This document shows positions 15,894 through 23,660 of a stretch of 64,000 bases of DNA, one piece after another. The notes beneath the pieces were generated by a model, which did no database searches, was not told where the DNA came from, and was given only the letters and a program-made list of their open reading frames with translations. Source of the stretch: Rhizobium sp. P38BS-XIX (GTDB lineage Bacteria > Pseudomonadota > Alphaproteobacteria > Rhizobiales > Rhizobiaceae). The stretch is from positions 62,001 to 126,000 of the forward strand of contig NZ_JABAIJ010000016.1 in NCBI RefSeq assembly GCF_012641435.1, given 5' to 3'. The position numbers were made by a program, and so were the translations under genes. Within the stretch, counting starts at the first letter, position 1. Each line of letters begins with the position of its first letter.

Positions 15894-16049
15894 TCAGTCG
15901 ACCTGTTCGGCGACCAGCTTTTGAAGCTCCCTTCGGCTCAACAGGCAGGGATATGGCTTCCAGTTGTTGTTTTCAGGCCGAATAGCGGCCTCATCGCGCT
16001 CACGCGGTTTCACCGCCGCAAGCGCGGCAGCGATGTTCAGTTTTTTCAA
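15894..16049 (-). CDS. 51-residue conserved-looking protein upstream of rpsU
   Basis: Starting at a TTG (16049) with AAGGA 6 bases upstream, the frame encodes 51 residues (KKLNIAAALAAVKPRERDEAA, then WKPYPCLLSRRELQKLVAEQVD). Its N-terminus is not a convincing signal peptide. The good ribosome site, location ahead of rpsU and amino-acid pattern make it likely real. I do not know the family. A hairpin at 16061-16078 abuts its ribosome site. Confidence 0.55.
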   Translation of the reverse strand: MKKLNIAAALAAVKPRERDEAAIRPENNNWKPYPCLLSRRELQKLVAEQVD

Positions 16050-16060
16050 TAGAGTTCCTT

Positions 16061-16078
16061 CGCCGGTCAAAACCGGCG
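16061..16078 (-). promoter_or_regulatory. Leader hairpin adjoining the ribosome site of the 51-aa gene
   Basis: CGCCGGT/ACCGGCG with loop TTTG on the minus strand (16078-16061); the Shine-Dalgarno sequence AAGGA starts directly at its 3' foot. It could tune translation of the 51-aa gene and rpsU. Confidence 0.4.
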
Positions 16079-16101
16079 TCAATGATGTGAGTTCATGGAA
16101 G

Positions 16102-16128
16102 CGCCCGTGACGTCATTGGACACGGGCG
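16102..16128. other. Inverted repeat between BON gene and the rpsU unit
   Basis: CGCCCGTG (16102-16109) and CACGGGCG (16121-16128) with an 11-base loop. It may end the BON transcript or form part of the leader of the 51-aa gene. Confidence 0.4.
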
Positions 16129-16269
16129 AGGCCACATGCTGTTTGAGCTCAAAAGTATCGCGAGCCTGAATACACGTGGCGGTAGCCGCATAACGGCTTT
16201 ACATCATAAGATAAGCATCCTCGACGAGCATTGCAAGGCCATAGAGCCGGAAGCGACCCTTCGCCTTCG

Positions 16270-16767
16270 CTATGCGTCCGGCGGAATATGGGAATCTACG
16301 CCAATCGTTCTAAGTTCATTGCGAACCTTGGCGACGCCGCGCATGGAAAGGACAAGCGCCTCGATGGCGTGTGCCACAGCCTCCGTTTCGACGCTACCTT
16401 CCAACGTGACCACGCCATTGTCAGCGTGAACGTCGATACTATCAGCATCGATCTCGCCATATTCGGCAAGTCGGTCGGTGATGGCCGCTTCCAATGCGTC
16501 GCTGTCGATCCGAGCGGTCGATAGCGGCCCAAAGGTGTGAGCGTTGTCCTCCTCTAGCCCGCTCTTTTTTGCGGTGTCGCCGATCAGGCCGGAGTTGGGC
16601 TCCTCGTCAAAGTTGGCCGGTGTCGTCCCATACCCCTGATTTTCAGGATTGGCCGAGTTGAAGCCGCTCTCATCGGAATAGGGCCATCCTTCACGGTCGT
16701 CGCGCTCCTGATAATCGCGATAGTCCTCTTCTCGTGACAGGGGCTTGGTTTTGCTGGGCTGGGTCAT
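16270..16767 (-). CDS. BON domain protein
   Basis: A 165-residue protein. Residues about 1-90 are acidic, low in hydrophobics and probably disordered. Residues about 95-155 form a BON domain (DRLAEYGEIDADSIDVHADNGVVTLEGSV and VLSMRGVAKVRNEL), which binds membranes or other hydrophobic ligands. There is no signal peptide, so it is probably cytoplasmic, unlike OsmY. The ATG at 16767 follows GGAG; an upstream in-frame start at 16782 is less likely. Such proteins are commonly stress-induced in rhizobia. Confidence 0.82.
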   Translation of the reverse strand: MTQPSKTKPLSREEDYRDYQERDDREGWPYSDESGFNSANPENQGYGTTPANFDEEPNSGLIGDTAKKSGLEEDNAHTFGPLSTARIDSDALEAAITDRLAEYGEIDADSIDVHADNGVVTLEGSVETEAVAHAIEALVLSMRGVAKVRNELRTIGVDSHIPPDA

Positions 16768-16794
16768 GCCAATCTCCTTCAACTTCTGAAGGAC

Positions 16795-16814
16795 AAACCC
16801 GGCAGCACGGGTTT
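16795..16814. terminator. Hairpin with plus-strand T-rich tail upstream of BON gene
   Basis: AAACCCG (16795-16801), six-base loop, CGGGTTT (16808-16814), then TGTTTC. Its T-run faces the plus strand, although no plus-strand gene precedes it; on the minus strand it lies in the BON leader. Confidence 0.3.
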
Positions 16815-16930
16815 TGTTTCATTCGCATGAATGGGAAATCCAGCCACGGGATCATTGGATCGGATTTTGCAATACCACGTCCAGGCAGATATCAGCTCCA
16901 TCAAGTCGCTCATGCATCTAGAATTGTAAT

Positions 16931-16965
16931 GAAACAATAATAAGATTGACATGATCCATTGTCTC
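16931..16965. promoter_or_regulatory. Possible regulator site upstream of eutB
   Basis: The stretch AACAATAATAAG (from 16933) resembles TACAATTATAG in the centre of the enuR operator candidate, and GATCCATTGT (16953-16962) resembles its AATCCATGTA arm. TTGACA lies at 16946-16951, but I find no matching -10 box. Confidence 0.3.
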
Positions 16966-17004
16966 TCTCAGGCTGATGTCATGAACAGTCAAGCGAGAAG
17001 AGAC

Positions 17005-17052
17005 ATGCCAGCACTTCGCGTTTCGCCTCGAGCGTCCCGATGCGCGCCATGA
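17005..17052 (+). CDS. Possible 15-codon leader peptide of the eut operon
   Basis: ATG at 17005 preceded by AAGAGA opens a 15-residue frame (MPALRVSPRASRCAP) that ends TGA at 17050-17052, overlapping the ATG of eutB at 17049 as ATGA. An in-frame ATG at 16981 would make it 23 residues. The overlap suggests translational coupling, or an eroded 3' remnant of a former upstream gene. Confidence 0.35.
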   Translation: MPALRVSPRASRCAP

Positions 17053-18035
17053 AAGCAATGGTAACATTGGCGGAGATTGAAGCTGCTCAGCGCCGAATTG
17101 CAGGCTATGCGATCCGCACGCCGTTGCAGCCGTCGCCGGTCCTGTCTCGGCATGTCAGCGCGCCCGTTTATCTGAAACTGGAAAGCAGGCAGACCACCGG
17201 CAGTTTCAAATTGCGCGGCGCGACCAATGCCATCCTGGCTTTGGATCAGGAGGCGCGCTCACGCGGTTTGGTAACCGCGTCGACCGGCAATCACGGACGC
17301 GCTGTTGCGCATGCAGCGAAAGCACTGGGCGCTCGCGTAACCATCTGCCTGTCGGCGCTCGTTCCCCGGAACAAAGTCGAAGCCATACGTAATCTTGGAG
17401 CAGATGTTCGCATCGTCGGGCGTTCCCAGGATGACGCCATGGATGAAGTTGAGCGTCTCGTGCGAGCTGAAGGCATGTGCTTTGTGCCCCCCTTCGACGA
17501 TGCGGATATCATTGCCGGTCAGGGTACGCTCGGGCTGGAAGTGATCCATGATCTCCCGCAAGCCACGATGGTTCTGGTGCCCTTGTCCGGTGGCGGACTT
17601 GCCGCTGGCGTTGCTGCGGCGATCAAAGGTCGTTGCCCCACCGTCAAGGTGATCGGCCTATCCATGGAACGCGGAGCGGCAATGGCGGCAAGTCTGGTGG
17701 CGGGGGCACCCATCGAGGTCCAGGAGGTTGAAACACTTGCAGATTCGCTCGGCGGCGGCATTGGCCTTGGCAACCGCCATACCTTCTCCATGTGCAAGGA
17801 ACTGCTCGACGACGTGATCCTGCTCAGCGAGACGGAGATCGCCGCGGGCATCCGCCATGCGGCGACCATCGAGGGTGAGGTCATCGAAGGGGCCGGCGCA
17901 GTTGGGATCGCGGCCCTGCTTGCAGGCAAGATCAGACCGGGCGGCCCCACCGTTGTCATCGTATCCGGCGGCAACATCGATCCTGCGGCTCATCGACAAA
18001 TCGTCGAAACGACAGAAGTAGGTGTGATGCCATGA
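17049..18035 (+). CDS. eutB: EutB, threonine dehydratase-like protein of ectoine use
   Basis: A 328-residue fold-type II PLP enzyme of the threonine/serine dehydratase family. The PLP lysine lies in TTGSFKLRGA, the substrate loop in TASTGNHGRA, and the phosphate-binding glycine loop in PLSGGGLAAG. In Sinorhizobium and Ruegeria eutB belongs to the ectoine/hydroxyectoine genes and is thought to act with EutA and EutC in turning hydroxyectoine into ectoine; this step is not fully proven. The start is uncertain among ATGs at 17040, 17049 and 17058; 17049 overlaps an upstream short frame. It overlaps eutC by four bases (ATGA). Confidence 0.85.
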   Translation: MKAMVTLAEIEAAQRRIAGYAIRTPLQPSPVLSRHVSAPVYLKLESRQTTGSFKLRGATNAILALDQEARSRGLVTASTGNHGRAVAHAAKALGARVTICLSALVPRNKVEAIRNLGADVRIVGRSQDDAMDEVERLVRAEGMCFVPPFDDADIIAGQGTLGLEVIHDLPQATMVLVPLSGGGLAAGVAAAIKGRCPTVKVIGLSMERGAAMAASLVAGAPIEVQEVETLADSLGGGIGLGNRHTFSMCKELLDDVILLSETEIAAGIRHAATIEGEVIEGAGAVGIAALLAGKIRPGGPTVVIVSGGNIDPAAHRQIVETTEVGVMP

Positions 18036-19048
18036 CACGTGTGCTCGTTCTTACGGAAATCGATCTTCGCAAAATCATCCAGCTCGACATGGATGCGGTC
18101 GATCGCGTCGAAGAGGCCTTTGCCGCGCTTGCCACGAAGGCCGTGGCAATGCCACCGATCATGCGGCTGGATATCCCCGCGCATCGTGGCGAGGTCGATG
18201 TGAAAACGGCCTACCTTCCTGATCTTGACAGTTTCGCGATCAAAGTAAGCCCCGGCTTCTTCGACAATCCGTCGCTGGGTTTGCCGAGCACTAACGGATT
18301 GATGATGCTTCTGTCGGCCCGCACCGGCCTTGTCGAGGCGCTTCTGCTCGACAACGGCTATCTGACGGATGTGCGCACCGCAGCAGCAGGGGCGGTTGGC
18401 GCCCGGCACCTGTCTCGACCGGATTCAAGGACTGCCGCAATTTTCGGCGCTGGCATGCAGGCTCGCCTGCAATTGCGCGCACTCACTCTTGTCCGGCCGA
18501 TCGCGGCTGCCCGGATCTGGGCCCGGGATCTGGCAAAAGCTGAAAAGCTCGCTCGCGAACTGACGGTGGAACTCGGTTTTCCTGTTGTGGCGCAAGCGGA
18601 TGCCGAAGAGGCTTGTCGTGGCGCCGATATCATCGTGACCACAACTCCTTCGCAGAAGCCGATCCTGAAAGCCGAGTGGCTGCGGCCCGGGCAGCACATC
18701 ACTGCCATGGGCTCAGACGCCGAGCACAAGAACGAGATCGATCCTGCAGCCATCGGCAAAGCCACCCTCTACGTCGCCGACAGCCTGAAGCAGACGCGGC
18801 GACTGGGCGAGCTTCATCACGCGATCGCGGCGGGACTGGTGAGTGAGGCCGCCGATTTCCCCGAGCTCGGCGCCATCGTCGCCGGCAAGGTGCCGGGCCG
18901 CCGGTCGCCCGAGGCGATCACACTTTGCGATCTGACCGGGACAGGCGTCCAGGATACCGCCATTGCCACTCTTGCTCATCGTCGTGCCGTTTCGGCCGGT
19001 GCGGGGCAGGCGATCGAAACGACAGAAGCATCAGGAGACCCAGCGTGA
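18032..19048 (+). CDS. eutC: EutC, ornithine cyclodeaminase/mu-crystallin family
   Basis: A 338-residue NAD-dependent protein of the ornithine cyclodeaminase family. The Rossmann segment is AAIFGAGMQARLQLRAL (about residues 135-155), and GLVEALLLDNGYLTDVRTAAAGAV is the usual preceding motif. In ectoine clusters EutC is proposed to work on hydroxyectoine with EutA and EutB. Four-base overlaps with both neighbours (ATGA with eutB, GTGA with eutD) indicate tight coupling. Confidence 0.87.
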   Translation: MTRVLVLTEIDLRKIIQLDMDAVDRVEEAFAALATKAVAMPPIMRLDIPAHRGEVDVKTAYLPDLDSFAIKVSPGFFDNPSLGLPSTNGLMMLLSARTGLVEALLLDNGYLTDVRTAAAGAVGARHLSRPDSRTAAIFGAGMQARLQLRALTLVRPIAAARIWARDLAKAEKLARELTVELGFPVVAQADAEEACRGADIIVTTTPSQKPILKAEWLRPGQHITAMGSDAEHKNEIDPAAIGKATLYVADSLKQTRRLGELHHAIAAGLVSEAADFPELGAIVAGKVPGRRSPEAITLCDLTGTGVQDTAIATLAHRRAVSAGAGQAIETTEASGDPA

Positions 19049-20223
19049 GCGAACCGATCCTCAATTTTACCCGCGCCGAATATGCTGAACGGCTCGCAAA
19101 GACGCGCCGCGCCATGGAAAAATCAGGTGTCGATCTCGTCATCGTCACCGATCCCTCGAACATGCATTGGCTTACCGGCTATGACGGCTGGTCCTTCTAT
19201 GTGCATCAATGTGTGGTAGTACCGGGTTCAGGCGAGCCGATCTGGTATGGACGCGGGCAGGACGCCAACGGCGCCAAGCGCACGGCCTATCTCGCCCATG
19301 ATAATATCGTCGGCTATCCCGATCACTACGTGCAGTCCAACGAGCGTCATCCGATGGACTTGCTTTCGAAGCTCATCGAGGAGCGCGGCTGGGCCAACGC
19401 TTCGATCGCCGTGGAGATGGACAATTATTGGTTCACGGCCGCTGCCTATGCCTCGTTGGTCAAGCATCTGCCGAATGCCCGTTTTAAGGATGCGCAAGGA
19501 CTGGTGAACTGGCAGCGAGCCGTCAAGAGCAAGACTGAACTCGACTATATGCGCAAGGCAGGCCGTATCGTCGAGGCCATGCACAAGAGGATCGTGGAAA
19601 AGGTCGAGCCGGGTATCCGCAAATCCGATCTCGTCGCCGAAATCTATGATGCCGGTATCCGCGGCGTCGACGGTTTCGGAGGTGACTATGCCGCGATCGT
19701 GCCGTTGCTGCCATCCGGTGCCGATGCTTCTGCGCCGCATCTGACCTGGGACGACAAGCCGATGAAGAGCGGCGAAGGCACCTTTTTCGAGATCGCTGGC
19801 TGCTATCGCCGCTATCACTGCCCGTTGTCGCGAACGATTTTTCTCGGCAAGCCGACCCAGGCGTTTCTTGACGCCGAGAAGGCGACGCTCGAGGGCATGG
19901 AGGCCGGCCTTGCCGCCGCCAAACCCGGCAATGTCTGCGAGGATATCGCCAATTCCTTCTTTGCGGTCCTGAAGAAGTACGGGATCGTCAAGGATAACCG
20001 CACGGGCTATTCGATCGGTCTCTCCTATCCGCCGGACTGGGGCGAGCGGACCATGAGCCTGCGCCCTGGCGATCGCACCGAGCTCCAGCCCGGAATGACG
20101 TTCCACTTCATGACCGGCCTCTGGCTCGAAACCATGGGAATGGAGATCACCGAAAGCATCGTCATTACCGAAAGCGGCGTCGAGTGCCTTTCCAACGTGC
20201 CCCGTCGGCTTGTCGTGAAGTGA
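19045..20223 (+). CDS. eutD: Ectoine hydrolase (EutD/DoeA)
   Basis: A 392-residue creatinase/aminopeptidase P-like protein (M24 fold) that opens the ectoine ring to N-acetyl-diaminobutyrate. The N-terminal domain spans about 1-160 and the pita-bread domain about 165-390. The usual metal-ligand aspartates are not all present (the expected GY-x-x-D-x-x-R region reads YRRYHCPLSRT), which fits the reported metal independence of this enzyme. The GTG start at 19045 overlaps the eutC stop; the frame is open further upstream but that part runs antisense-like through eutC. It works with EutE, encoded next. Confidence 0.9.
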   Translation: MSEPILNFTRAEYAERLAKTRRAMEKSGVDLVIVTDPSNMHWLTGYDGWSFYVHQCVVVPGSGEPIWYGRGQDANGAKRTAYLAHDNIVGYPDHYVQSNERHPMDLLSKLIEERGWANASIAVEMDNYWFTAAAYASLVKHLPNARFKDAQGLVNWQRAVKSKTELDYMRKAGRIVEAMHKRIVEKVEPGIRKSDLVAEIYDAGIRGVDGFGGDYAAIVPLLPSGADASAPHLTWDDKPMKSGEGTFFEIAGCYRRYHCPLSRTIFLGKPTQAFLDAEKATLEGMEAGLAAAKPGNVCEDIANSFFAVLKKYGIVKDNRTGYSIGLSYPPDWGERTMSLRPGDRTELQPGMTFHFMTGLWLETMGMEITESIVITESGVECLSNVPRRLVVK

Positions 20224-21252
20224 ATGCCTGAGATGAGCAGCATGAGCATATCCAAACGCGCATCGCCGATTACGCCGACGGTCGATTTCGACCGGGACGG
20301 CATCCAGCACGGCCATCTGCGTCTGCCCTGGTCACGCGATGATTCCGCCTGGGGATCAATCATGATCCCGATCTGCGTCATCAGGAACGGCGAAGGGCCG
20401 ACGGCGCTTTTGACCGGCGCCAATCACGGCGATGAATATGAAGGGCCTGTTGCGCTCTTCGATCTTGCCCGGACGCTGAAGCCGGAAGATATCAAGGGGC
20501 GGGTCATCATCGTTCCGGCGATGAACTATCCCGCCTTCCGGGCGGCGACGCGCACCTCTCCAATCGACAAGGGCAACCTCAATCGCAGTTTTCCCGGCAG
20601 GCCCGATGGCAACGTGACCGAAAAGATTGCCGACTATTTCACGCGCCACCTACTGCCGCTTGCCGACATCGTGCTCGACTTTCATTCGGGCGGCCGCACG
20701 CTCGATTTCCTGCCCTATGCCGCCGCGCATGAGCTGCCGGACAAGACGCAGGAGAAAGCCTGCTTCGACGGCGTTGCCGCGTTTTCCGCACCCTATTCCA
20801 TGCGAATGATCGAGATCGATGCTGCCGGCATGTACGACACCGCGGCCGAGGAGATGGGCAAGGTTTTTGTAACGACCGAGCTTTCGGGCGGGGGAACCAT
20901 ATCGGCGCGCACGGCTTCAATTGCCAAGCGCGGCGTTCTCAATCTCCTGAAGCATGCGGGCATCGTCTCCGGCGCACCGGAGGTCGCAGCGACGCAATGG
21001 CTCGATATGCCCTCGTCGGATTGCTTTGTGTTTTCCGAAGCTGATGGCCTCTTCGAACCGCTCAAGGATCTCGGCGACACAGTCGCACAGGGAGAAATCA
21101 TCGCCCGTATCCATCCGATCGGCCGTACGGGCGGCGAACCTTCAGATTATCGAGCGGCGCTGAATGGTGTTCTTGCCGCACGTCATTTCCCTGGCTTCAT
21201 CAAGACCGGGGACTGTCTCGCCGTCGTCGCAACGTTGACGGAGGGGCCTTGA
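20224..21252 (+). CDS. eutE: N-acetyl-diaminobutyrate deacetylase (EutE/DoeB)
   Basis: A zinc deacylase of the succinylglutamate desuccinylase/aspartoacylase family, 342 residues. Zinc ligands are His and Glu of GANHGDEYEG and the His of DFHSGG; RNG-type substrate motif NLNRSFPG follows. It removes the acetyl group to give L-2,4-diaminobutyrate. The first ATG directly abuts the eutD stop; ATGs at codons 4 and 7 are alternatives. A 9-bp GC hairpin follows the gene. Confidence 0.9.
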   Translation: MPEMSSMSISKRASPITPTVDFDRDGIQHGHLRLPWSRDDSAWGSIMIPICVIRNGEGPTALLTGANHGDEYEGPVALFDLARTLKPEDIKGRVIIVPAMNYPAFRAATRTSPIDKGNLNRSFPGRPDGNVTEKIADYFTRHLLPLADIVLDFHSGGRTLDFLPYAAAHELPDKTQEKACFDGVAAFSAPYSMRMIEIDAAGMYDTAAEEMGKVFVTTELSGGGTISARTASIAKRGVLNLLKHAGIVSGAPEVAATQWLDMPSSDCFVFSEADGLFEPLKDLGDTVAQGEIIARIHPIGRTGGEPSDYRAALNGVLAARHFPGFIKTGDCLAVVATLTEGP

Positions 21253-21256
21253 GTTG

Positions 21257-21280
21257 CCGCGCCGCGGCAGCGCGGCGCGG
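21257..21280 (+). other. GC hairpin between eutE and ehuB
   Basis: CCGCGCCGC (21257-21265) pairs with GCGGCGCGG (21272-21280) across GGCAGC. It has no T-run, so is more likely an mRNA-processing or stabilising element, or a partial attenuator, than a full terminator. Confidence 0.45.
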
Positions 21281-21355
21281 ATCATCACCCCGTTACGGCA
21301 GAGATCCGGAAAACCGGACAGCCGATAACGGAATTCAACCACAGAGGAGTGAACG

Positions 21356-22213
21356 ATGAGATCGAATTTTTATCGCAGTGTGGCCGCATTGGGCCTCTCC
21401 ATCGGCCTGGCCGCATCCGCAAATGCCGCCAGCCTTGAGCAGATCAAGAAGGATGGCTACATCCGCGGCGCCAGCGCCAACGAAGTTCCCTACAGCTTCA
21501 TGGATGAGAGTGGTACCGCCAAGGGCATCGGTCCGGATGTTGCCGCAGCCGTCCTTAAATCGATGGGCGTGAAGGAAGTCGACTGGACGGTGACGCCGTT
21601 CGGATCGCTGATCCCCGGCCTCAAGGCAAAGCGCTTCGATTTTGTTGCCGCCGAACAGAATATCCTGCCGGAACGCTGCAAGCAGGTTCAATTCACCACA
21701 CCGAACTCCAGCTATGGCGAAGGCCTGCTGGTGCCGAAGGGCAATCCCAAGAATCTGCATTCCTACGAAGACATCAAAAAGGATCCTTCGTTGAAAATTG
21801 CGATTGTATCCGGCGCCGATCAGCTCGATTTCTTCCACGGTCTCGGCATTCCGGACTCACAGATCGTCATGATCCAGGCGAACGCCGATGCGTTGTCGAC
21901 GATCCAGACCGGACGCGCCGACGCCTATGCAGCAACCGAGCTGACTGTTGCCAAGCTTGTTCAGGGCAGCACGAATGTCGAGCACGCAGCGCCCTTCACT
22001 GACCCAGTCATCAACGGAAAATCCGCCAGAAGCTATGGCGGCTTCGATTTCCGCCCTGAAGACAAGGAGCTCTACAAGGCCTTCAATACGGCGCTTGAAG
22101 CCTTCAAGAAGACCGATGACTACAAGAAGATCCTGATGTCTTATGGTCTTAGCGATGAAAGCGTCGAGGCGGCACGCACCAAGAGCACCGAAGACCTTTG
22201 CGCGGGCAAGTGA
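21356..22213 (+). CDS. ehuB: Ectoine/hydroxyectoine-binding protein
   Basis: A 285-residue periplasmic binding protein (PAAT family, SBP_bac_3). Residues 1-24 are a signal peptide ending ANAA; the mature part starts SLEQIKKDGYIRGAS. Motifs such as IGPDVAAAVLKSMG and FDFVAAEQNILPERC fit EhuB, which delivers ectoine and 5-hydroxyectoine to the EhuCD-A importer. It is flanked by hairpins on both sides, consistent with a separately stabilised, highly abundant message. Confidence 0.9.
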   Translation: MRSNFYRSVAALGLSIGLAASANAASLEQIKKDGYIRGASANEVPYSFMDESGTAKGIGPDVAAAVLKSMGVKEVDWTVTPFGSLIPGLKAKRFDFVAAEQNILPERCKQVQFTTPNSSYGEGLLVPKGNPKNLHSYEDIKKDPSLKIAIVSGADQLDFFHGLGIPDSQIVMIQANADALSTIQTGRADAYAATELTVAKLVQGSTNVEHAAPFTDPVINGKSARSYGGFDFRPEDKELYKAFNTALEAFKKTDDYKKILMSYGLSDESVEAARTKSTEDLCAGK

Positions 22214-22232
22214 CTTTATCGATCATCGGGAA

Positions 22233-22268
22233 CGACCTGGCGGCAGTCTGCGGACGATCGCCAGGTCG
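22233..22268 (+). other. Intercistronic hairpin after ehuB
   Basis: CGACCTGGCG (22233-22242) and CGCCAGGTCG (22259-22268) form a perfect 10-bp stem with a 16-base loop. It is well placed to protect the ehuB message from 3' decay and lower permease expression. Confidence 0.55.
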
Positions 22269-22305
22269 CTCGGCCCCTCCCATCCTGGAACGGAGGTGAC
22301 CCAAA

Positions 22306-22971
22306 ATGAGTTGGACCCATTATATTCCGGCCTTGCTGAAGGGCGCGGAGGTGACCGCGATCATCGCCGTCGCCTCGATGCTGCTCGGTGCCGCACTTGC
22401 CTTTGCAGCCGGCCTTGCGCGCTTTGCCGGAGGGAGGCTGCTCTCCTCGATCGCGATCGTTTATATCGAGATCTTTCGCGGCACGTCGCTGCTGGTGCAG
22501 CTCTTCTGGCTTTATTACGCGCTGCCGCTGATTGGAATCTCCTTCGACCCCATCACGACAGGCATCGCCGGCCTGGCGCTCAACATCGGCGCCTATGGCG
22601 CGGAAGTGGTGCGCGGTGCGTTGCAGGCGGTTCCAGATACCCAGCATGAGGCGGCGCGAGCCCTCAACTTCGGCCAGCGTCAGACGCTCTTCCACATCGT
22701 TCTACCGCAGGCTGTGGTCGAAATGATGCCGGCTTTCGGCAATCTCGCGGTCCAGAACCTCAAGGACACGGCTTTGGTGTCGCTTATTTCGATCAGCGAT
22801 CTGACCTTTCAGGCGCAGCAATTGCGCAATATCACGCTCGATAGCGTCACGATCTACTCGCTGACGCTCGTCGGCTATTTCATCATGGCGCTCATCCTCG
22901 TCGCCTTCATGCGTTGGCTGGAGACGGTCTTCCGGCGTGGCGCCGCCTTCCCGGGGAGGTCCCCGGCATGA
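22306..22971 (+). CDS. ehuC: Ectoine ABC transporter permease EhuC
   Basis: A 221-residue PAAT-type permease with about five membrane helices, the IEIFRGTSLLVQLFWLYYALP segment and the cytoplasmic EAA loop (EAARALNFGQRQTLFHIVLP). It forms the channel with EhuD. Its TGA overlaps the ehuD ATG. Confidence 0.9.
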   Translation: MSWTHYIPALLKGAEVTAIIAVASMLLGAALAFAAGLARFAGGRLLSSIAIVYIEIFRGTSLLVQLFWLYYALPLIGISFDPITTGIAGLALNIGAYGAEVVRGALQAVPDTQHEAARALNFGQRQTLFHIVLPQAVVEMMPAFGNLAVQNLKDTALVSLISISDLTFQAQQLRNITLDSVTIYSLTLVGYFIMALILVAFMRWLETVFRRGAAFPGRSPA

Positions 22972-23660
22972 TGTATGGCTTCACATGGGATACGTCGACG
23001 ACGCTGTCCTTCGCATGGTCAATCCTGCCGATCCTTGGCATCGGCTTGATCGTGACGCTTGAGGCGGCGGCCGCCGGCTTTGCCATCGCACTCGTTCTCG
23101 GCCTGATCTTCGCCTTGCTGCGACGCAGTCGCTTCATTGCGATTTCCTGGCCGACAGCCTTCGTCATCGAGTTCCTGCGCGACACGCCGTTGCTCGTGCA
23201 GCTCTTTTTCCTCTACTACGTCCTGCCGATCTACGGCATCACGCTGCCTGCATTCCTGACGGGCGCTCTGGCCCTCGGGCTGCAATATTCGGCCTATACA
23301 TCGGAAGTGTATCGTGGCGGTCTCGATGCCGTGCCGCGTGGACAATGGGAGGCGGCGACGGCGCTCAATCTTGGCCATGGGCGTACCTATTGGGATATCA
23401 TCATCCCACAGGCGATCCCCCGCATCATTCCGGCCATGGGCAATTATCTCGTTTCCATGCTCAAGGAGACGCCGGTGCTCTCCGTCGTCACGGTGGTCGA
23501 CATGCTCAACCTTGCCAATCTCATCGGAGATCGGACATTCGAGTATCTGGTGCCCCTTTCTCTCGTTGGCCTGATCTTTCTCATCCTCACGCTCGTCTGC
23601 TCGGCGGTCATTCATTGGCTCGAAAAGGCGTTGCCGAAAAACGGAATTGCTCTCAAATGA
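22968..23660 (+). CDS. ehuD: Ectoine ABC transporter permease EhuD
   Basis: A 230-residue PAAT-type permease with about five helices, the IEFLRDTPLLVQLFFLYYVLP segment and EAA loop EAATALNLGHGRTYWDIIIP. The start ATG at 22968 overlaps the ehuC stop as ATGA; the longer frame from 22914 is unlikely. It overlaps ehuA in the same way. Confidence 0.9.
   Translation: MMYGFTWDTSTTLSFAWSILPILGIGLIVTLEAAAAGFAIALVLGLIFALLRRSRFIAISWPTAFVIEFLRDTPLLVQLFFLYYVLPIYGITLPAFLTGALALGLQYSAYTSEVYRGGLDAVPRGQWEAATALNLGHGRTYWDIIIPQAIPRIIPAMGNYLVSMLKETPVLSVVTVVDMLNLANLIGDRTFEYLVPLSLVGLIFLILTLVCSAVIHWLEKALPKNGIALK

Noticed and set aside
16946..16974. TTGACA as a -35 box for the eut operon.
   Set aside because: No -10-like sequence at 16-18 bases; the following bases are CAGGCT/GATGTC.
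19228..20316. A 362-residue open frame on the minus strand.
   Set aside because: Antisense to eutD, whose identity and operon overlaps are clear.
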